A stretch of 64,000 nt of DNA from Erpobdella octoculata (Eukaryota > Annelida > Clitellata > Hirudinida > Erpobdellidae). Location: positions 27,543,117-27,607,116 of the forward strand of contig OZ022238.1 of the NCBI GenBank assembly GCA_963978895.1, given 5' to 3'. The notes below the pieces were generated by a model. It made no database searches and was not told the origin of the DNA. It saw nothing but the letters and a program-made list of their open reading frames with translations. Positions 1 through 15,039 of the stretch are shown piece after piece. The position numbers were made by a program, and so were the translations under genes. Position 1 is the stretch's first letter, and each line of letters starts with the position of its first letter.

Positions 1-130
1 GAAATTTTATCATTGTCTTAAAAGCAGGTTTTGTTAAATTATAATCACTTGTTTTGCTGTGAAACTATGTTGGGTGCTGGAAATGAATTCAAAGATAAGG
101 TTAACATTGTTAACAATCTATATTTTAAAA

Positions 131-717
131 TAGACCTCCTAGCCGCCGCCGCCGCCGAACTTTTTAAAGCCGCCGTAAATCAGCCGAAAAAAAATTACGG
201 TTAGCCGGCGGCCAGCCGAAAACGGTACGCCGAAAATCCGCTATATTTGACAATATCTGCCAGCTCAGTACCAGTCGAAAGTATGTTTTCAACATGTGGA
301 TTAGTTATGAACAGCCGCAGATCAGCCTTAAGTGCTGATAAATTAAATCAGATTGTTTTTATACATGACAATTTTAAATTTGCAATGTAAAAAAATTTTT
401 TCATATTTTTTATGATGTAATTTTGTTTATCATATGACATTTTTGATGATTTAATTAACTTTTATGACAATTGCTATTAATTTGATAATTTATATATTGG
501 TAATAAATTTTGAACTTTATTAACTTTAGTATTTAATTTTATATTAAATTTTAGCCTAATTTAAAATAATTATCAGCCACAAATTTGAATCATGAGCCGG
601 ATAACTTAAAATTCAAGCCGAATAATAATTTTACGCGTAAATTCGGCTAATCCGGATATCAGCCGAAATATTTGTTCAACCAGCCACAAACATAAAAAAA
701 TTCGGCTAGGAGGTCTA
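131..717 (+). mobile_element. hAT transposon, internally deleted (587 bp)
   Basis: It is bounded by perfect 15-bp inverted repeats TAGACCTCCTAGCCG and CGGCTAGGAGGTCTA. A perfect 8-bp target duplication TTTTAAAA lies at 123-130 and 718-725. Many AGCCGAA-like motifs lie just inside both ends, a common arrangement for transposase-binding sites. Only the transposase C-terminus (238-390) remains. It landed in the 5' end of an older Helitron-like element. Confidence 0.9.
238..390 (+). pseudogene. hAT transposase C-terminal dimerisation domain remnant
   Basis: The plus-strand frame reads ...SASSVPVESMFSTCGL...NSRRSALSADKLNQ...FIHDN, then stop at 388-390. This is the conserved hAT C-terminal dimerisation region (pattern S-S-x-P-x-E-x-x-F-S ... 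R-R-x-x-L). The catalytic part is missing, so the fragment cannot encode an active transposase. Confidence 0.85.
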
Positions 718-1129
718 TTTTAAAACGACTGTCTGGCCGTATCTGTATGTCTGTTTTTTATACAAACACTTGCCGCAAGGCCAATTTGAAAAAAAAAATG
801 GCATAGGGAAGTAGTTCTCAGAGATAGAGGAGGTTTAAAAATTTGTCTTTTGTTATGTTGTATGGCCAACAGTGCCTATGTGCAAACATAAAAGTTTATT
901 GCATAACAAAATTGAATTTCAATTTGCGTATCATAGTTTAAAGTGGGTTTTAAGCAATTTTCAACCAATCTGCTATTTATTTTATGTTTTATGGGCAATA
1001 AACTCAGTTGCGTAGCGTAGGGTGCAGACGCCCGTGGCGAGCAAGCCAAACGTACCCTTCTCCAAAAACATTGACGGGAGATGGCAGCAAAAAAGATAGA
1101 GAAAAAGAAGGAAAAACAGAGGGACACAC

Positions 1130-1279
<150 letters not shown>

Positions 1280-1579
1280 GTGATAATGAGAGTGATAGTG
1301 AACGTGAGGAAGAAAAAAAGGGAAAGAGAGAAAGCTTAGGAGAAAAAAGCAAAAGGGAGAAGCAACGAGAGAAAAACCTCTAAAAATCCCGGGTAGAGCC
1401 GGGTAGCCCTGTAGTTAATAAGGTGCAGCACATTCTCATGCGAGTGGCTGGTAGTATTGTGCGATCGTGTTGAACCAGCACTTTAAGTTATTAAAAGTAT
1501 ATGGAAGTGTATCATGTTGCAATAAATTTTCATCTATAGATGATTTTTTGTCTAACGTTTCTTTAATAACATCTTTTAG

Positions 1580-2319
1580 GTGTGGTTCCAGAACAGGCGT
1601 GCTAAATGGCGCAAAACAGAAAAGACATGGGGTAGGAGCAGCATCATGGCAGAATATGGACTTTATGGAGCCATGGTCAGGCATTCCTTACCACTTCCTG
1701 AAAGCATCGTTAAATCAGCCAAGGATGGAGTTGAAGATTCTTTTGCACCTTGGCTCCTGAGTAAGTATGTTGTACTGTTTTAATTTGTCACGGTTGATTA
1801 AAAATAAACCGCATCAACGGCATGTCTGATAATATGCTTTACAGACGGCGTACAAAATAAGTTGAAGCAGTTGAAAATAATAATTAAGTACTTTAAAAGT
1901 TACTTCTATGGATCAATCGTAAGCTTTTAATAGTATTCATTGCTCACTTCCCGATGATAGTAGTGTCCATGTTGGTGGTGGTGATGATGATATCGTCAAC
2001 TGCGAAGGTGATGGTAATGATCCACGCTACAACACAATTATTTTCAGCTCTTGACAACAACCTCCATCTTACAGGCATGCACAAGAAGTCTCTGGAAGCC
2101 GCCATGAAACTCAAGGACCACAACGGCAAGAGCAACGACAGCAACACTGACGACATGACGTCACACAACGACAAACATTCTGTACCAGCAGACGACAACA
2201 GCAAAATGACATCAACAGTCGAAGACGATAAATGGTCAACGGCCGACAGCAACGCAATTAGCAGCGTCAACAAAGAGCTTAACAGCACAGCTGCAAAAAC
2301 TGAAAGTAATTCGGCATAA
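1580..2319 (+). CDS. Vsx: Vsx visual-system homeobox protein, last two exons (partial)
   Basis: Vsx/Chx10 proteins are paired-like homeodomain transcription factors that specify retinal and interneuron identity. Exon A spans 1580-1760. After acceptor TTTTAG it encodes the end of the homeodomain ([12 protein letters not shown]) and most of the CVC domain ([17 protein letters not shown] ... SAPWLL-type end, here FAPWLL). It ends with donor A/GTAAGT in phase 1. Exon B spans 2075-2319 after CTTACAG and starts [14 protein letters not shown], completing the CVC domain. A Ser/Thr/Asn/Asp-rich tail of about 65 residues follows, ending at TAA 2317-2319. The break before VWFQ is the classic intron site of paired-class homeoboxes. 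The start and most of the homeodomain lie before base 1. CVC similarity is strong; Vsx1 and Vsx2 cannot be separated here. Confidence 0.94.
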
Positions 2320-2400
2320 GAAAGCATTCTCAAATTTAACAGTTTTTATATAATTAATTTTTTTCTTATAAAAAGAAAGCAAAAAATAATTACAAAAAGC

Positions 2401-2406
2401 AATAAA
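2401..2406 (+). terminator. Vsx poly(A) signal
   Basis: AATAAA lies about 80 nt after the Vsx stop, in an A-rich run with further AATAAA-like copies up to about 2425. Confidence 0.55.
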
Positions 2407-2577
2407 ATAAAATAATGAATAAATATTTATCTTAATATTTTCTGCAAAATTTGTGATATTTGCTTGTTGTTGATTGAAACAAACATTAAACCGTGTGGGC
2501 TGGTAAATAATAAATAAGTTTTTAATTTTATTGTGAGTTGCTGAGAAGAAATCTTCGTTGCCTCTTCTATAGATACT

Positions 2578-2695
2578 AATAAGCATCTATAGATATAGAT
2601 ACTAATAAGCATCTATAGATATAGATACTAATAAGCATCTATAGATATAGATACTAATAAGCATCTATAGATATAGATACTAATAAGCATCGATA
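2578..2695. repeat. 26-bp minisatellite
   Basis: About 4.5 copies of AAGCATCTATAGATATAGAT plus ACTAAT lie head to tail. The copies are almost identical. It sits just beyond the Vsx 3' end. Confidence 0.9.
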
Positions 2696-2699
2696 CTAA

Positions 2700-3450
2700 A
2701 ATACTTAACCGGGATTTCAAGGATTCAAAAAAATCATTTAAAATTAAATTATGAAATTTTATACAAGAACTTCAAAAGTTATTTTTTAAATTAATTTAAT
2801 GTAGTTTTTTTTTCTTATGCGACTTACACTGACTTACAGGTTCAAAACTGACACCAGCAACCGCGTAAACTTAAGATGAGCAAACATTTTACGACCTCAC
2901 AACACTGAAACTGCAATTGAGACTTCAAAAAAATATTTCTTTTGAAAAATTATTTCAGAGCCGCAATGGTGGTCTGTCTGTTGGTTCAAGACAAAAAAAA
3001 CGAGAGTGTCTGAAGATTTTGGTGTCACCAAATTTGTACGAAGTTTTATTTTTTTAAGGAAAGGCGCATTCTAAGCCCGTTTCAATCAACAGATGCGTCC
3101 ACCAGCTTTTACATTTCTTACCATAAACACACAAAAACTGACTCAGATCCATAGTAACCCAAGCTGGCATACCAAGCATGGAATCACACGAACATAACTG
3201 GATTAGTAGCCACTTTGCCAAACTCAATTAGAACGACATCGATCAACTGCGGACTTTCAATATAACCTGCTTCCTATCCATATACTGATTATTTTCAGCC
3301 ACATTTGTTGAAAATATTTCTTTTATGGAAATGCAAATTTACTTTATTTATTTATATAATTGTTTATCAAAACTTTTAATACTAACGGCTTGTTAACCAA
3401 AAATAAATTGTTGATTGAAAAGATAAACAGATAGAAAAAGACAGCGAGAA
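2700..3450. other. Intergenic, no feature recognised
   Basis: AT-rich single-copy-looking DNA. No coding frame, RNA gene or transposon terminus could be supported. Confidence 0.6.

Positions 3451-3451
<1 letters not shown>

Positions 3452-3521
<70 letters not shown>
3452..3521. repeat. (AG)n microsatellite
   Basis: A GA tract of about 70 bp immediately before the truncated LINE. Confidence 0.95.
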
Positions 3522-3524
<3 letters not shown>

Positions 3525-3574
3525 GAAAGAGAGGGTAGAGGAGACCGCTGGGGACATAGAGAAAATGTGGTGCA

Positions 3575-4562
3575 AATAAACCGATGCCGTTCGATCATTC
3601 TAGTGACAAAAGTATGTATTTCCAACCTGGAAATTTGGCGATGCAGGATGCAATTGACGAATTAGTGTCCTGGAGTGGGATATGGCAGTTAAATTTGGCC
3701 CTAACAAAGTGCTTCGTATGCTCCATCTATGGCCTAGCAAGTAAGGAGCTTGATGTACCCGACTATCATATTGACTCTCATCAACTAGAGATTGTTGGTC
3801 TTGCAAGGGACCTTGGCGTTGTAATCGAAAATGATCTCAAATTTAAAAAACACATCGACAGTATTGTACATGCGGCATCTGTTAGATTACGGCTGATCAA
3901 TTTATGTTTCACTACTGAAGATCCAGATCTCTTGACGAGAGCACTTTCCGTGTATGTACGACCACTACTTGAATATTGTTCTTCGGTGTGGAATCCACAC
4001 CACAGGCATTTGATCGACAGGCTAGAGAGAGTCCAAAGACGATTCACAAGAACAATTCCTTCTGTCAGTCGTCTCCCTTATTTAACTCGCCTCAACATCC
4101 TCGGTCTCAAATCTTTGGAACATCGCAGACTTACTGCTGATCTATGTCTATGCTACAAAATTCTAAATGGTCTTATTGACTCAACTCTAGTCACCAGCTT
4201 TGAATCGTCTGGTTACCAGGCCACAAGAGGCCATTGCTATAAGCTGAGGTCTGGCCTACACATGATCGATGCTGCCAAGTTCTTCTTTTCCAACAGAGTA
4301 ATAAATTCCTGGAATGCCCTGCCTCACTACGTGGTCAACTCAACATCCTACAGCCGTTTCAGATGTCTGATCAACGAAACCGACCTTTCAAAATTTCTAA
4401 CACTCAATGATTTAAATACCCGATGACTTATATGTTTATTTTGCGTATTTGTTTGTGTTACTATTTTTGTTTGCTTTGAATTCTGTTCGAACGTACGCTT
4501 TATGTTGTCCGAACGGTGTCAGTGGCCTACGGTCCTTCTGTTTGAGAAATAAATAAATAAAA
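3575..4562 (+). mobile_element. 5'-truncated LINE with intact RT C-terminal ORF
   Basis: An open frame at 3584-4426 encodes about 280 aa of the C-terminal part of a non-LTR reverse transcriptase. Landmarks are LNLALTKC (end of the palm), LGVVIENDLKF, then YVRPLLEYCSSVWNPHH and RLERVQRRFTR (thumb), and NSWNALPHYVVNS near the end. About 130 bp of 3' UTR follows, ending in a short AATAAATAAATAAA tail at 4547-4562, typical of CR1/Jockey-group LINEs. The N-terminal endonuclease and the RT active site are missing, so the copy is dead on arrival. The clade is not resolved. Confidence 0.9.
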
Positions 4563-4681
4563 TATCAATGAAATGAATATGCCATAGGTAGTACGCGCTG
4601 CTCCAAGATCATAAGCGTCCAATAAAAATCGTAATATGTTTTTTACTCCAGCTTGTTAACTTCTTGTCGGAACTGTTGGTG

Positions 4682-4754
4682 GTAACCCCCAGGACCAGAT
4701 AAATACTCAGGACCAGATAAATACTCAGGACCAGATAAATACTCAGGACCAGGG
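4682..4754. repeat. 18-bp tandem repeat
   Basis: Nearly four copies of CAGGACCAGATAAATACT, virtually identical. Confidence 0.9.
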
Positions 4755-4841
4755 ATGTGTTGGGAAAATTCGCACGTACATCTTTCTCAACTCGATCACG
4801 TGCTTGCAAATATGCTACCTTAAGCTTGTGATCCATATAAT

Positions 4842-5182
4842 CAGTGGCGGGATCTAGACTTCTTTGGCGGAGAGCCAAACAAACGTCGGGGGGGCCAAAA
4901 CGGTGGGGATAGGATCAAAAACAGCGGGAGAAACAAACATTTGATCTTAGATCCACAAACCCCACTGAAAACAAATGCCGGATGCTAAAAATTGTGTAAT
5001 TTACCTAAAAATTAGTCAATTTTTCTTCTAAATTTTGTCAACTTGAATTATTTCTCACTTATTTCTAGTTTTAAACGGCATTTCTCCTATTAATGTTGTT
5101 ACAATTTTTTTAGTTTTTAAAAAAGTACATTTTGAAATCCACGGGGGCCATGGCCCCCCGGCTCCCCCTGGATCCGCTACTG
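4842..5182. mobile_element. hAT-type MITE (341 bp)
   Basis: Imperfect inverted termini CAGTGGCGGGATCTAG and CTGGATCCGCTACTG are flanked by near-identical 8-bp duplications CATATAAT (4834-4841) and CATAAAAT (5183-5190). There is no coding capacity. GC-rich ends flank an AT-rich core. Confidence 0.85.
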
Positions 5183-5190
5183 CATAAAAT

Positions 5191-8060
5191 TATTCATGAA
5201 AGGCCGGTAAAGTAGTGGACAATTTTACGAATTTATTATCAATATTTTTTATTCCTAAACTTGCAAGCTTTAGGAGATGCCCTGTGCTGGTGCCCCTTTT
5301 TCCTAGTGGATAATCCGGCCCTGCATAATTTCAACTTGAAAGCCCGCAAGAAAACGTTTAGAATACTGAGGCAGTCTGGTACAGAAAGGATGTAAAACTC
5401 CCGAAATTGAGATTAACACGTTGACAAAAATTATAAACTGTCCTTTCAGATACGATTAGAATTTCTTACCCGACACATCATTGAAAATATGGTTACGTTT
5501 GGTTCTGATTGACAAAATAGCAAATTTAAATTTGGCTGAATTAATTGTCTTTATATTTATATTGCAAAAAATAATGTACCGGGAGTACTAAATTGCTAAC
5601 TTTGGCGAATGCTAGTGATAGCATGCTTGATTTTTTCACCTTGACAATGACTTTCAAGACCAGCCCTCCACCGACCATTTCATGTTCATTTGAGGTACTG
5701 AAGTACTGAGCCAAACAGCCCTTCACAAATCTAAACATTAAATTTTTCTCTCAGGCAAAACTGCATTGAGACGTTATTAGGTGAAGGCTAGATTCTATCT
5801 GCTTTGAAACCAACTCGAGCTCCAAGATTTCATGCACAAATAAAAATGATGATCCTTTGTTTTAAATAAAAATGATAGCCCTTTGTTTTATTTTTAATAT
5901 TTACCAGGTTGTCATATACGACGCCTCATTATTAGTTTTTTTTATCGGCGACAAGTTTCTTTCTTTAACCGGCAGAGTTTTGTAAGGATTTCATAGAAAT
6001 GACACGCTCAGTCCATCCCAAAATCTTTTGCATTGGACAAACATCTTGATGCCTTAACAGATAGCTTCATATGATCACAAATTGCAACTTGGAAATCAGA
6101 ATTGAGAGTTTGAGACATTATACTCACCGTTACTTACTAGACTTCTCACCGCCAAACAACATCGCTCCTCTGAACAACATAACAAGTGTTAGCTGCCTGA
6201 CTGGATTGATGTATGAATTTCGTGCCATATAATTCTGCAACAATGAAGTGGTTTATTGTTGCGATGAAAAACTTTAATATACCGTCCATTGTTCGCTTCT
6301 TCACATCTATCTATAAGCGCTTACTGGTCTGTTTTGTGCCGTACGATCGTGCGTTCCTGACGACGTGATCGAGGTTACATCACCCTCAATATTAGGAGTG
6401 GCATGGGCGAATGTGGGTGATATAGAGGAGGGGCATGAGATGAGAGTGGTGTTTAAGAGGGGCATGAGATGAGGGTGGTGTGTAAAATAATCCTATCGCA
6501 AAGAAACGAGGAACCTGTTTTCTCGTTTCTTTCGTTCTATCAAGATTTCCAGTCTGAAAAACTTTCATTTTTCCCACCTACAAAATGTCTACACGAACGA
6601 ACAAGCAGACATGCATACACACAAACAAATCTGCCGACTAGCCGACGTACACACACACACACACACGCACACATTGAATCAAATCACACGCCACTGCAAG
6701 CATCAAATTGTTTCTCACTTGGACATTTGAGATGATCATTCTCACTGAACTCTACTGACATGCTCCAGTTAACGTTCACTCGCTGTTGCTTCACGCATAC
6801 ACGACATACATACATATATTCTATACATAAAAGCAATACTTTATCAGCATACATAACTTCCTATGTCTGTATGTATTTTATAACTTCGCGTAACGCTGTT
6901 AGATGGCGCTGCAATCACAAAATGATATATAATTAAATTTAAAAAAAAATCCGTGATATTTGATCCGTGTCTAGTTTATTAATAAAATAAAGAAAAATTG
7001 GTTTATACGTGTCAAAAACAAGTTAGAGAAAAAATACAAAATTGTTACGCACATACTCACCGACTCCAACACAACGTCACAAGTTGTTCTAGAGTTTCGT
7101 ATAATTTTGCCATCACCATTCATTTGCGTTAGTGCCTTGTTAACTGCTCGTTACATTCCCCTTGATAACTCCACACAAACACGTTCGATAGCCACGCGCG
7201 AGTATATCTGTCCACGTGTGTCTGTGCTTGCGTGTGTATGTATGTTCATTTATGTGTGTGTGTATGTATGTGTGCATTCATGTGCTTGTGTTTGCGTTTA
7301 CATGTCTGTATATGTGTACAAGTGAGTTTTTATGGACGAATCAGTTTTTCCTCTAATGAACTATGAGCAACCTACATCTATTATATTTTACAAATATGAA
7401 TACTTTTTGAATTATGTTCGATTTTATTTTATAATGATAAATAATAAATGTAATTTCGTATATTCAAAAGCTACAACGATCACATAACATTAAAAACACA
7501 CACATACAAACACACAGGCTCACAACAATCGCTTCGACGACATATTCTGGCACTTAATAACGTCATTCTTGCGATATAACCTGTACCGGTCCGATATAAG
7601 GAGCCCTTAACCCGTGGTCATTTAATAACGCACCAGCCACAACAATAGGGCCGATCAATCATCACATTATGCCGATAGACTTCCCCCATTATCGCCCACT
7701 TTCCAACAATCTATGTACCACGTGACACGGAAAACACGTGATGCTGGGCGGAAGGATGGAAGTTCTTAGTGCATCGAAAGCTCTTCATAAAGTCGGGATG
7801 GATAACATTGGATGAACACTTTCAGAAGAGATTAGATAATTAATAGCAAGGAAGATACACTGGGACTTTAATGAAATTAAGAATGCTTTTTTCCTGTTTG
7901 CAAATTTGTTTTTCCGCCGTGGAATTAATTGAGGACGTTATAATTAAAAACAAACGAATCTCAACTTCGTGAGCAACGAATAAAAAAATATCAATTTCTA
8001 TTCAATTGAACCCCCTTCAGAAATATATACAGACAGACACATTTAAATGGAAAAACTTAC
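5191..8060. other. Intergenic region without recognised genes
   Basis: Mostly single-copy-looking DNA. Small features: a doubled AAATAAAAATGAT-type segment near 5838-5890, a two-copy GGGGCATGAGATGAG repeat at about 6430-6475, (CA)n at 6648-6672 and TG-rich tracts near 7230-7320. Short open frames here are SSR-driven or random. Confidence 0.6.
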
Positions 8061-8065
8061 ACACA

Positions 8066-8100
8066 GTGGCGTAGCCAGGGGGTTTTGAGGGTAGAAAAAT
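8066..8100. mobile_element. Terminus of a CAGTGGCGTAGC hAT element
   Basis: CAGTGGCGTAGCCAGGGGG matches the end of the hAT-type MITEs at 13296 and 36130. No partner end or target duplication was found, so this is a solo or decayed end. A similar end in the opposite sense (GGCTATGCCACTG) lies at about 10068-10080. Confidence 0.6.
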
Positions 8101-8248
8101 AACTAAAAGGATTTTAAAGGCCCTTCTAATGGTTCTAGAGAGTTTTTTTTCTTTTTTTTTTTTTTAGAGAGTTAACAAATAAAAAGTTTTTGTTTCTATC
8201 AAGACTGGCGGGCGCTGGTGTTATATCGGTATAACGCATATATATAGA

Positions 8249-8415
<167 letters not shown>

Positions 8416-8469
8416 TTATATTATATATATATGGTATAACGGTATAGCCTGTGAACAAGAGGTGCGTGT

Positions 8470-8745
8470 ACGTGGGTCCATTTTTGCCGATCCAACTTAA
8501 CCCACCTATAACTCGACCTAGCCCAACCCACCTAAAAATTTTAATTTTCTAACCCAGCCCAATCCACAATCAATATTTTTAATTTAAAAATTAAACTTTT
8601 TTTTAACCCATCCCAACTCACGCATGTGTCAAAAAATTGAACCCAACCCGACCCAACCCATGGATCATAACAATTTGCTGTCGACCTGAGAGTCGGCGTT
8701 TCGAATCCCGCCAGCGTCACCAGCGTCTGCGATGGGTGTGGGTAG
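8470..8745 (-). mobile_element. GGGTTGGGTT MITE remnant plus tRNA-like segment
   Basis: Bases 8470-8665 are a degenerate run of AACCC/CCCAACCC blocks around an AT core, like the MITE at 43158 but without clear ends. Directly after it, 8685-8740 contains TTTCGAATCCCGCC, resembling a tRNA B box, then CGTCACCAGCG. The same pairing occurs at 27633-27930, which suggests a composite SINE/MITE repeat. Confidence 0.5.
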
Positions 8746-9158
8746 GCGCCTATAAATGGCTGTTCTGTAAAACGAGGCCCACGAATGAGTGAAAGTTGGA
8801 TAAATTGATTTGTGGCATAGAAGTATAAAGATTAGCGCCACGTTAAGCATTGTCAAATTATCTTACTTTTTTTAGTTTGTTTTCGAATTTTACTGTGATG
8901 CAGTCGACAGTTTTTTGCCGAAAGCCTCTTTTGTTTAATTGACAATTATAAAGCTGTTTAGTTTATTTAATTTTTAATTTAAATAATTTATTAGGCTAAA
9001 TAGAGGCCAGTTTGACTAATCTTTACCATTCCCTATTTTATGAATACCAGAAAGTAAAATGGTTTTAACCGAGAAACTGCCACATTAGAGTATATCAGTA
9101 CAGATGGAAATATCTCCAAACCAAATTCTAAGAAGTGTTAAATACAAAATACACACAC

Positions 9159-11499
<2,341 letters not shown>

Positions 11500-11724
11500 T
11501 TGTTTGTTTATAATTTCCTATTATAAAAGTTCATAAGGAAAATTAGCAGAGAAAAGACACAGACCGAAAAAGTGTACAGAAATACTTATCATTTTTATTA
11601 ATTTCAATAAATTGTAAAACCATTCCAGAAGAACCCGAATACGATTGTCAATATCGTGACATTTGTGTCAGAAGTGGGATTTGAAAGAAATGGTTTTAGA
11701 ATTACTGGAAGAACTTAACTTGCC

Positions 11725-12171
11725 GTTGCTGAGTTGAGGCGGGAGCTAAGAAAACGGAGGCTGAACGCTAAGGAAGGAAAGTCCGAGCTCATGGACCGCT
11801 TCCGGACGGGATTGGAGGACAATGGGTTTGACCCAGAAGAATACGAGTTTGATACAAATGAAGAATTAACAAACTTGATAGCAGAAATGACGAGAAAAAT
11901 AAAACGAAGCAACACATGAAAGAATAGAAAAGGAAAACAAAGCAGCTATGAACATAATAAAAAAAGAAAACAAAGCAGCACAAGAAGAAAACAGAGCATC
12001 ACACAAGAAAACGAGAGAAAAACTATTTCTTGGTGGTCAGGTCTGCACTGAATATAAAATGGCAACAGCCGGTGCGGTGATACGGCCAGTAAACAGCAAA
12101 CCATTGAATGAAAAAGGGAGATCCTCTGATAGAGGTTTGCCTGAGTGTTGTCTGGATGGCAAGGCTATTTA
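11725..12171 (+). pseudogene. SAP-domain gag-like remnant
   Basis: The frame through 11919 reads VAELRRELRKRRLNAKEGKS followed by ELMDRF, then DNGFDPEEYEFDT. This matches the SAP DNA-binding motif (L-R-x-E-L-x-x-R-G-L-x-x-x-G-x-K-x-E-L). A Lys/Glu-rich segment follows in other frames (11948-12172). SAP motifs of this form often occur at the N-terminus of retrotransposon Gag-type proteins, and also in host nuclear proteins. No splice-supported gene or retroelement terminus was found, so a decayed element is the likelier reading. Confidence 0.5.
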
Positions 12172-12228
12172 GAGTCTGGTCACAAAGACGGCTGAGGCTG
12201 TGGTGGATAATAAATAAATTAATTAATT

Positions 12229-12480
12229 TGTAGAGTCGTGGTGATAAAGCCGTAAAATCCTGGACTTCTAAGCTTGAGGTCCCGGGTTCAACTCCCGTTC
12301 CCGCTCCTGCTCGCTCTCCCTTTCCTGCTTGCGTTAATTTTCTTTACTGCACTCTCAAAATTTTTTTAGCCAATAAAACGTAAATAGACTTACTAAAATT
12401 GGTCCAGCGGTTTGGATTTCCTTAAAAGACAAATAGACAAACAAACTACATGCCCCCTGGGGAAACGATTTTATTCGCTA
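12229..12480 (+). mobile_element. tRNA-derived SINE-like element
   Basis: Bases 12238-12305 resemble a tRNA: GTGGTGATAAAGCC where an A box belongs, a GGACTTCTAAGC stretch like an anticodon arm with TCT, and GGTTCAACTCCCG as B box. A non-tRNA body follows with GGTCCAGCGGTTTGG and repeated ACAAATAGACAAACAAAC. Head and body together suggest a SINE rather than a functional tRNA; the acceptor stem does not pair. Confidence 0.55.
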
Positions 12481-12589
12481 GGTTTTCCAATAAAATGGGC
12501 TATTAGGTAGCGAGTGCAAATTAAGCCGTAAAGCTTTCACATTCAAATCTACCACTCTACCACTCTACCACGCCTTTCTAGACGCCTTT

Positions 12590-12900
12590 TTTCCCAAGGA
12601 CGTCAATTAGGGGGAAAGGGGGTAATCGCCCCCTGACTTTTCAGTGGGCCCCCGGCACTAAAGTGGGCACCACGCAGTTAAGTGGGCCCCGTCAATAAAA
12701 TGGGCCCCACGCTCTTAAATGGGCCCCGCCCTTAAGTGCTTCCCCACCCTTAAGTGGGCTCCTGGCATCTAAGTGGGTCCTTCCTGATTTTTAAGTGGCT
12801 TTTCCTGGACTTTTCAGTGGGTCTCACGCACTTAAGGAGGCACTCGGCACTAAAGTGAGCCCCTCATCCCTGTTTTTTCCACCGCTCATCACACTGGGCC
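12590..12900. repeat. GC-rich degenerate tandem (AAGTGGGCCCC)
   Basis: About ten variants of AAGTGGGCCCC and relatives lie at 12640-12860, preceded by GACGTCAATTAGGGGGAAAG. The style matches subterminal tandem repeats of MULE-like ends elsewhere in the window, but no second end was found. Confidence 0.55.
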
Positions 12901-12945
12901 CGACATTACACTAACTTAAAATACAAGTGGGGTCCAGCTGCTGAG

Positions 12946-13188
12946 CAGGGACGGATTACTGAACTGGCCTACTGGGCCCACAGACCGAGAGGGGCCCATA
13001 GTTACCGAGCAAAAAAGTTTTGGGGTAAAAAATGCTAGGAGAACAAATACCTTAGAATAAACCTCCGACTAACATTAGATTTTTAAAGTTTGCAAATGGT
13101 TGAACTTGGATTGTCATCTATTGTAGGTGGCGCATTGCATGGCATGATGGCATTGCCTAGGAGCCCACAACTCTCAAATCCGGTCCTG
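12946..13188. mobile_element. hAT-type MITE (243 bp)
   Basis: Ends CAGGGACGGATTACTG and CAAATCCGGTCCTG lie between perfect 8-bp duplications CTGCTGAG (12938-12945 and 13189-13196). Non-coding. Confidence 0.88.
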
Positions 13189-13295
13189 CTGCTGAGCCTG
13201 AATCAATGTTGACAATGAACATGCCAGGTTTTCGACATCTCCATCACTTACTTTGGTCATTGTGATCATGTACTTTACTGCTTTTTTTATAGCGC

Positions 13296-13626
13296 CAGTG
13301 GCGTAGCGAGGGTATCTGGCGCCCAGGGGCAAGGTATATAAAATTCGCCCCATCTTCCACTGTCCTCTCAATTGGACGACCAAAACCGAGAGGACCGAGG
13401 GCACCCGAGTCATATCCAAGGCTCGGTGAGCCACCTCCTCAAAAAAATTTTGGAAATCACTATTGTGAAATAGTACAAATATACAATTTAATTATTTTGC
13501 ATGTTTTACATGTTCAAAAATAACTAAAATTTGGTAAAATTGTTGTCTCCTTTTGCTTTTTGGCGCCCCCAAAGCCTTGTGCCCGGGAGGAAATTCCACC
13601 TTCTGCCCCCCGTCGCTACGCCACTG
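13296..13626. mobile_element. hAT-type MITE (331 bp), CAGTGGCGTAGC family
   Basis: Termini CAGTGGCGTAGCGAGGG and CGTCGCTACGCCACTG are flanked by perfect 8-bp duplications TATAGCGC (13288-13295, 13627-13634). The same family lies inverted at 36130-36451; the two share the AATTTTGG...TTTGGTAAAATTGTTG core. Confidence 0.92.
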
Positions 13627-15039
13627 TATAGCGCAAATATCATTGACATATTAGCATTGACATTTTTTCGGTGTTGCAATGATCTCGAGTTTCATTGCAC
13701 TTAATGAAATACCAGATTATGTCAGAACCCTTGCATTCATTTTTATGTGGCATTCCATAAGAATAGACTTTGTTTTTGCAAGTCCTTAGTAATTGTGCTA
13801 ACGAAACTAGACAGAAATTTATAAAATTGAGAAACTAAGTTGAACTAGGGGCCCTAACCCAAACTGGGGGGCCTGGCCAAAACTGGGAGAGCCTGGGCCT
13901 CCCGGTCCCATAGCTTGTTACGGCCTTAAAGAAAGAAGACAACCCAGCTGCTCGATATATATAAAGTTTAACTTCACTTTTTTGATTGGCTTTAATGAAT
14001 AAAGAAAGTTCAAAATATCTTAAAACAGCTTTCATAACGGCAGTAATGATAAAATTTGAAAAAAATATAAAAAAAATGGACCCCTTACATAATTTTTAAA
14101 TCCGTCACTGGTGAAATGCTATAAATAGGTAAATTTGGTATGGTTCGATATCTGTCATCTCTATAATGTACAATTATAAAACTCGAAAATTTCCTTTAAC
14201 AGTTTCTGATCTGGGCGACACGTATTTATTGAGCAACCACAATATTGCGCAGTATAATCTAATTTCAGAATTACCATGTCTTGTTAGAAGTCAGATAAAT
14301 ACAATTGCGTGCATTGTGCCGATTGTGCACAATTGTAGACTACAAAATTAACTCAAGTATAATAGGTTTTTTTCTTCACCTGTGACAAATATTGTTGAAT
14401 TATTCATTTTATTTATTTTTAAAAATTCAACATAAAAAAATTTCTCCGTTACGCGTTTTTTTATTCACTTGATAAACCACTGCTCTAAGCCGTGGTGAAT
14501 GTGGTTTAAACTTTTAAACCATCAGGTGAATAAAAAAAAACGATATCACTGAAAGCTGTGGTTCATTGCGGCACAAGCGCGTTTTATGTTGTGCAATATG
14601 ACAGAGCGCGTGTTCTAACGTTAAAGAAAAAAAATTAGGCAAAAATTAAATTTATTTTCTATTTGCGAAAAAAATGTTGAGCGCATGTTTTATTAAAATC
14701 TTCAATTTGAGAATGAATGATGCAAATAGAAATAAAAACGAACAAACCAGAACGAAAACCATGGAAATTACGCTGAGCCAATTTAACAAACAGAAGCCAA
14801 TAAGTAACGGTTCCAATACCTGCTATGCTAGTAGATAGAGACATCTGACGCTATACTAAGTTACTTAACAAATAACTAGAAATACTACGTTAAAAATTAT
14901 GGTTTTTTTCGAACTGCGATGTTTTCTTTTGAACAATAGATCCAGCATAACGTTTGAGGTAATCGGATAATCCCTTGCATAATAAGCTTAGGTGAAAACT
15001 TTTTGGATATCCTTGTTTAGGACTGACCATTTGACCATG

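Noticed and set aside
8460..8665. Interstitial telomere from AACCC-type repeats
   Set aside because: Units are irregular and the better copy at 43158 has terminal inverted repeats and an 8-bp duplication, so it is a MITE.
12229..12305. Functional tRNA-Arg gene
   Set aside because: A and B boxes are recognisable but the acceptor stem does not pair and SINE-like sequence follows.
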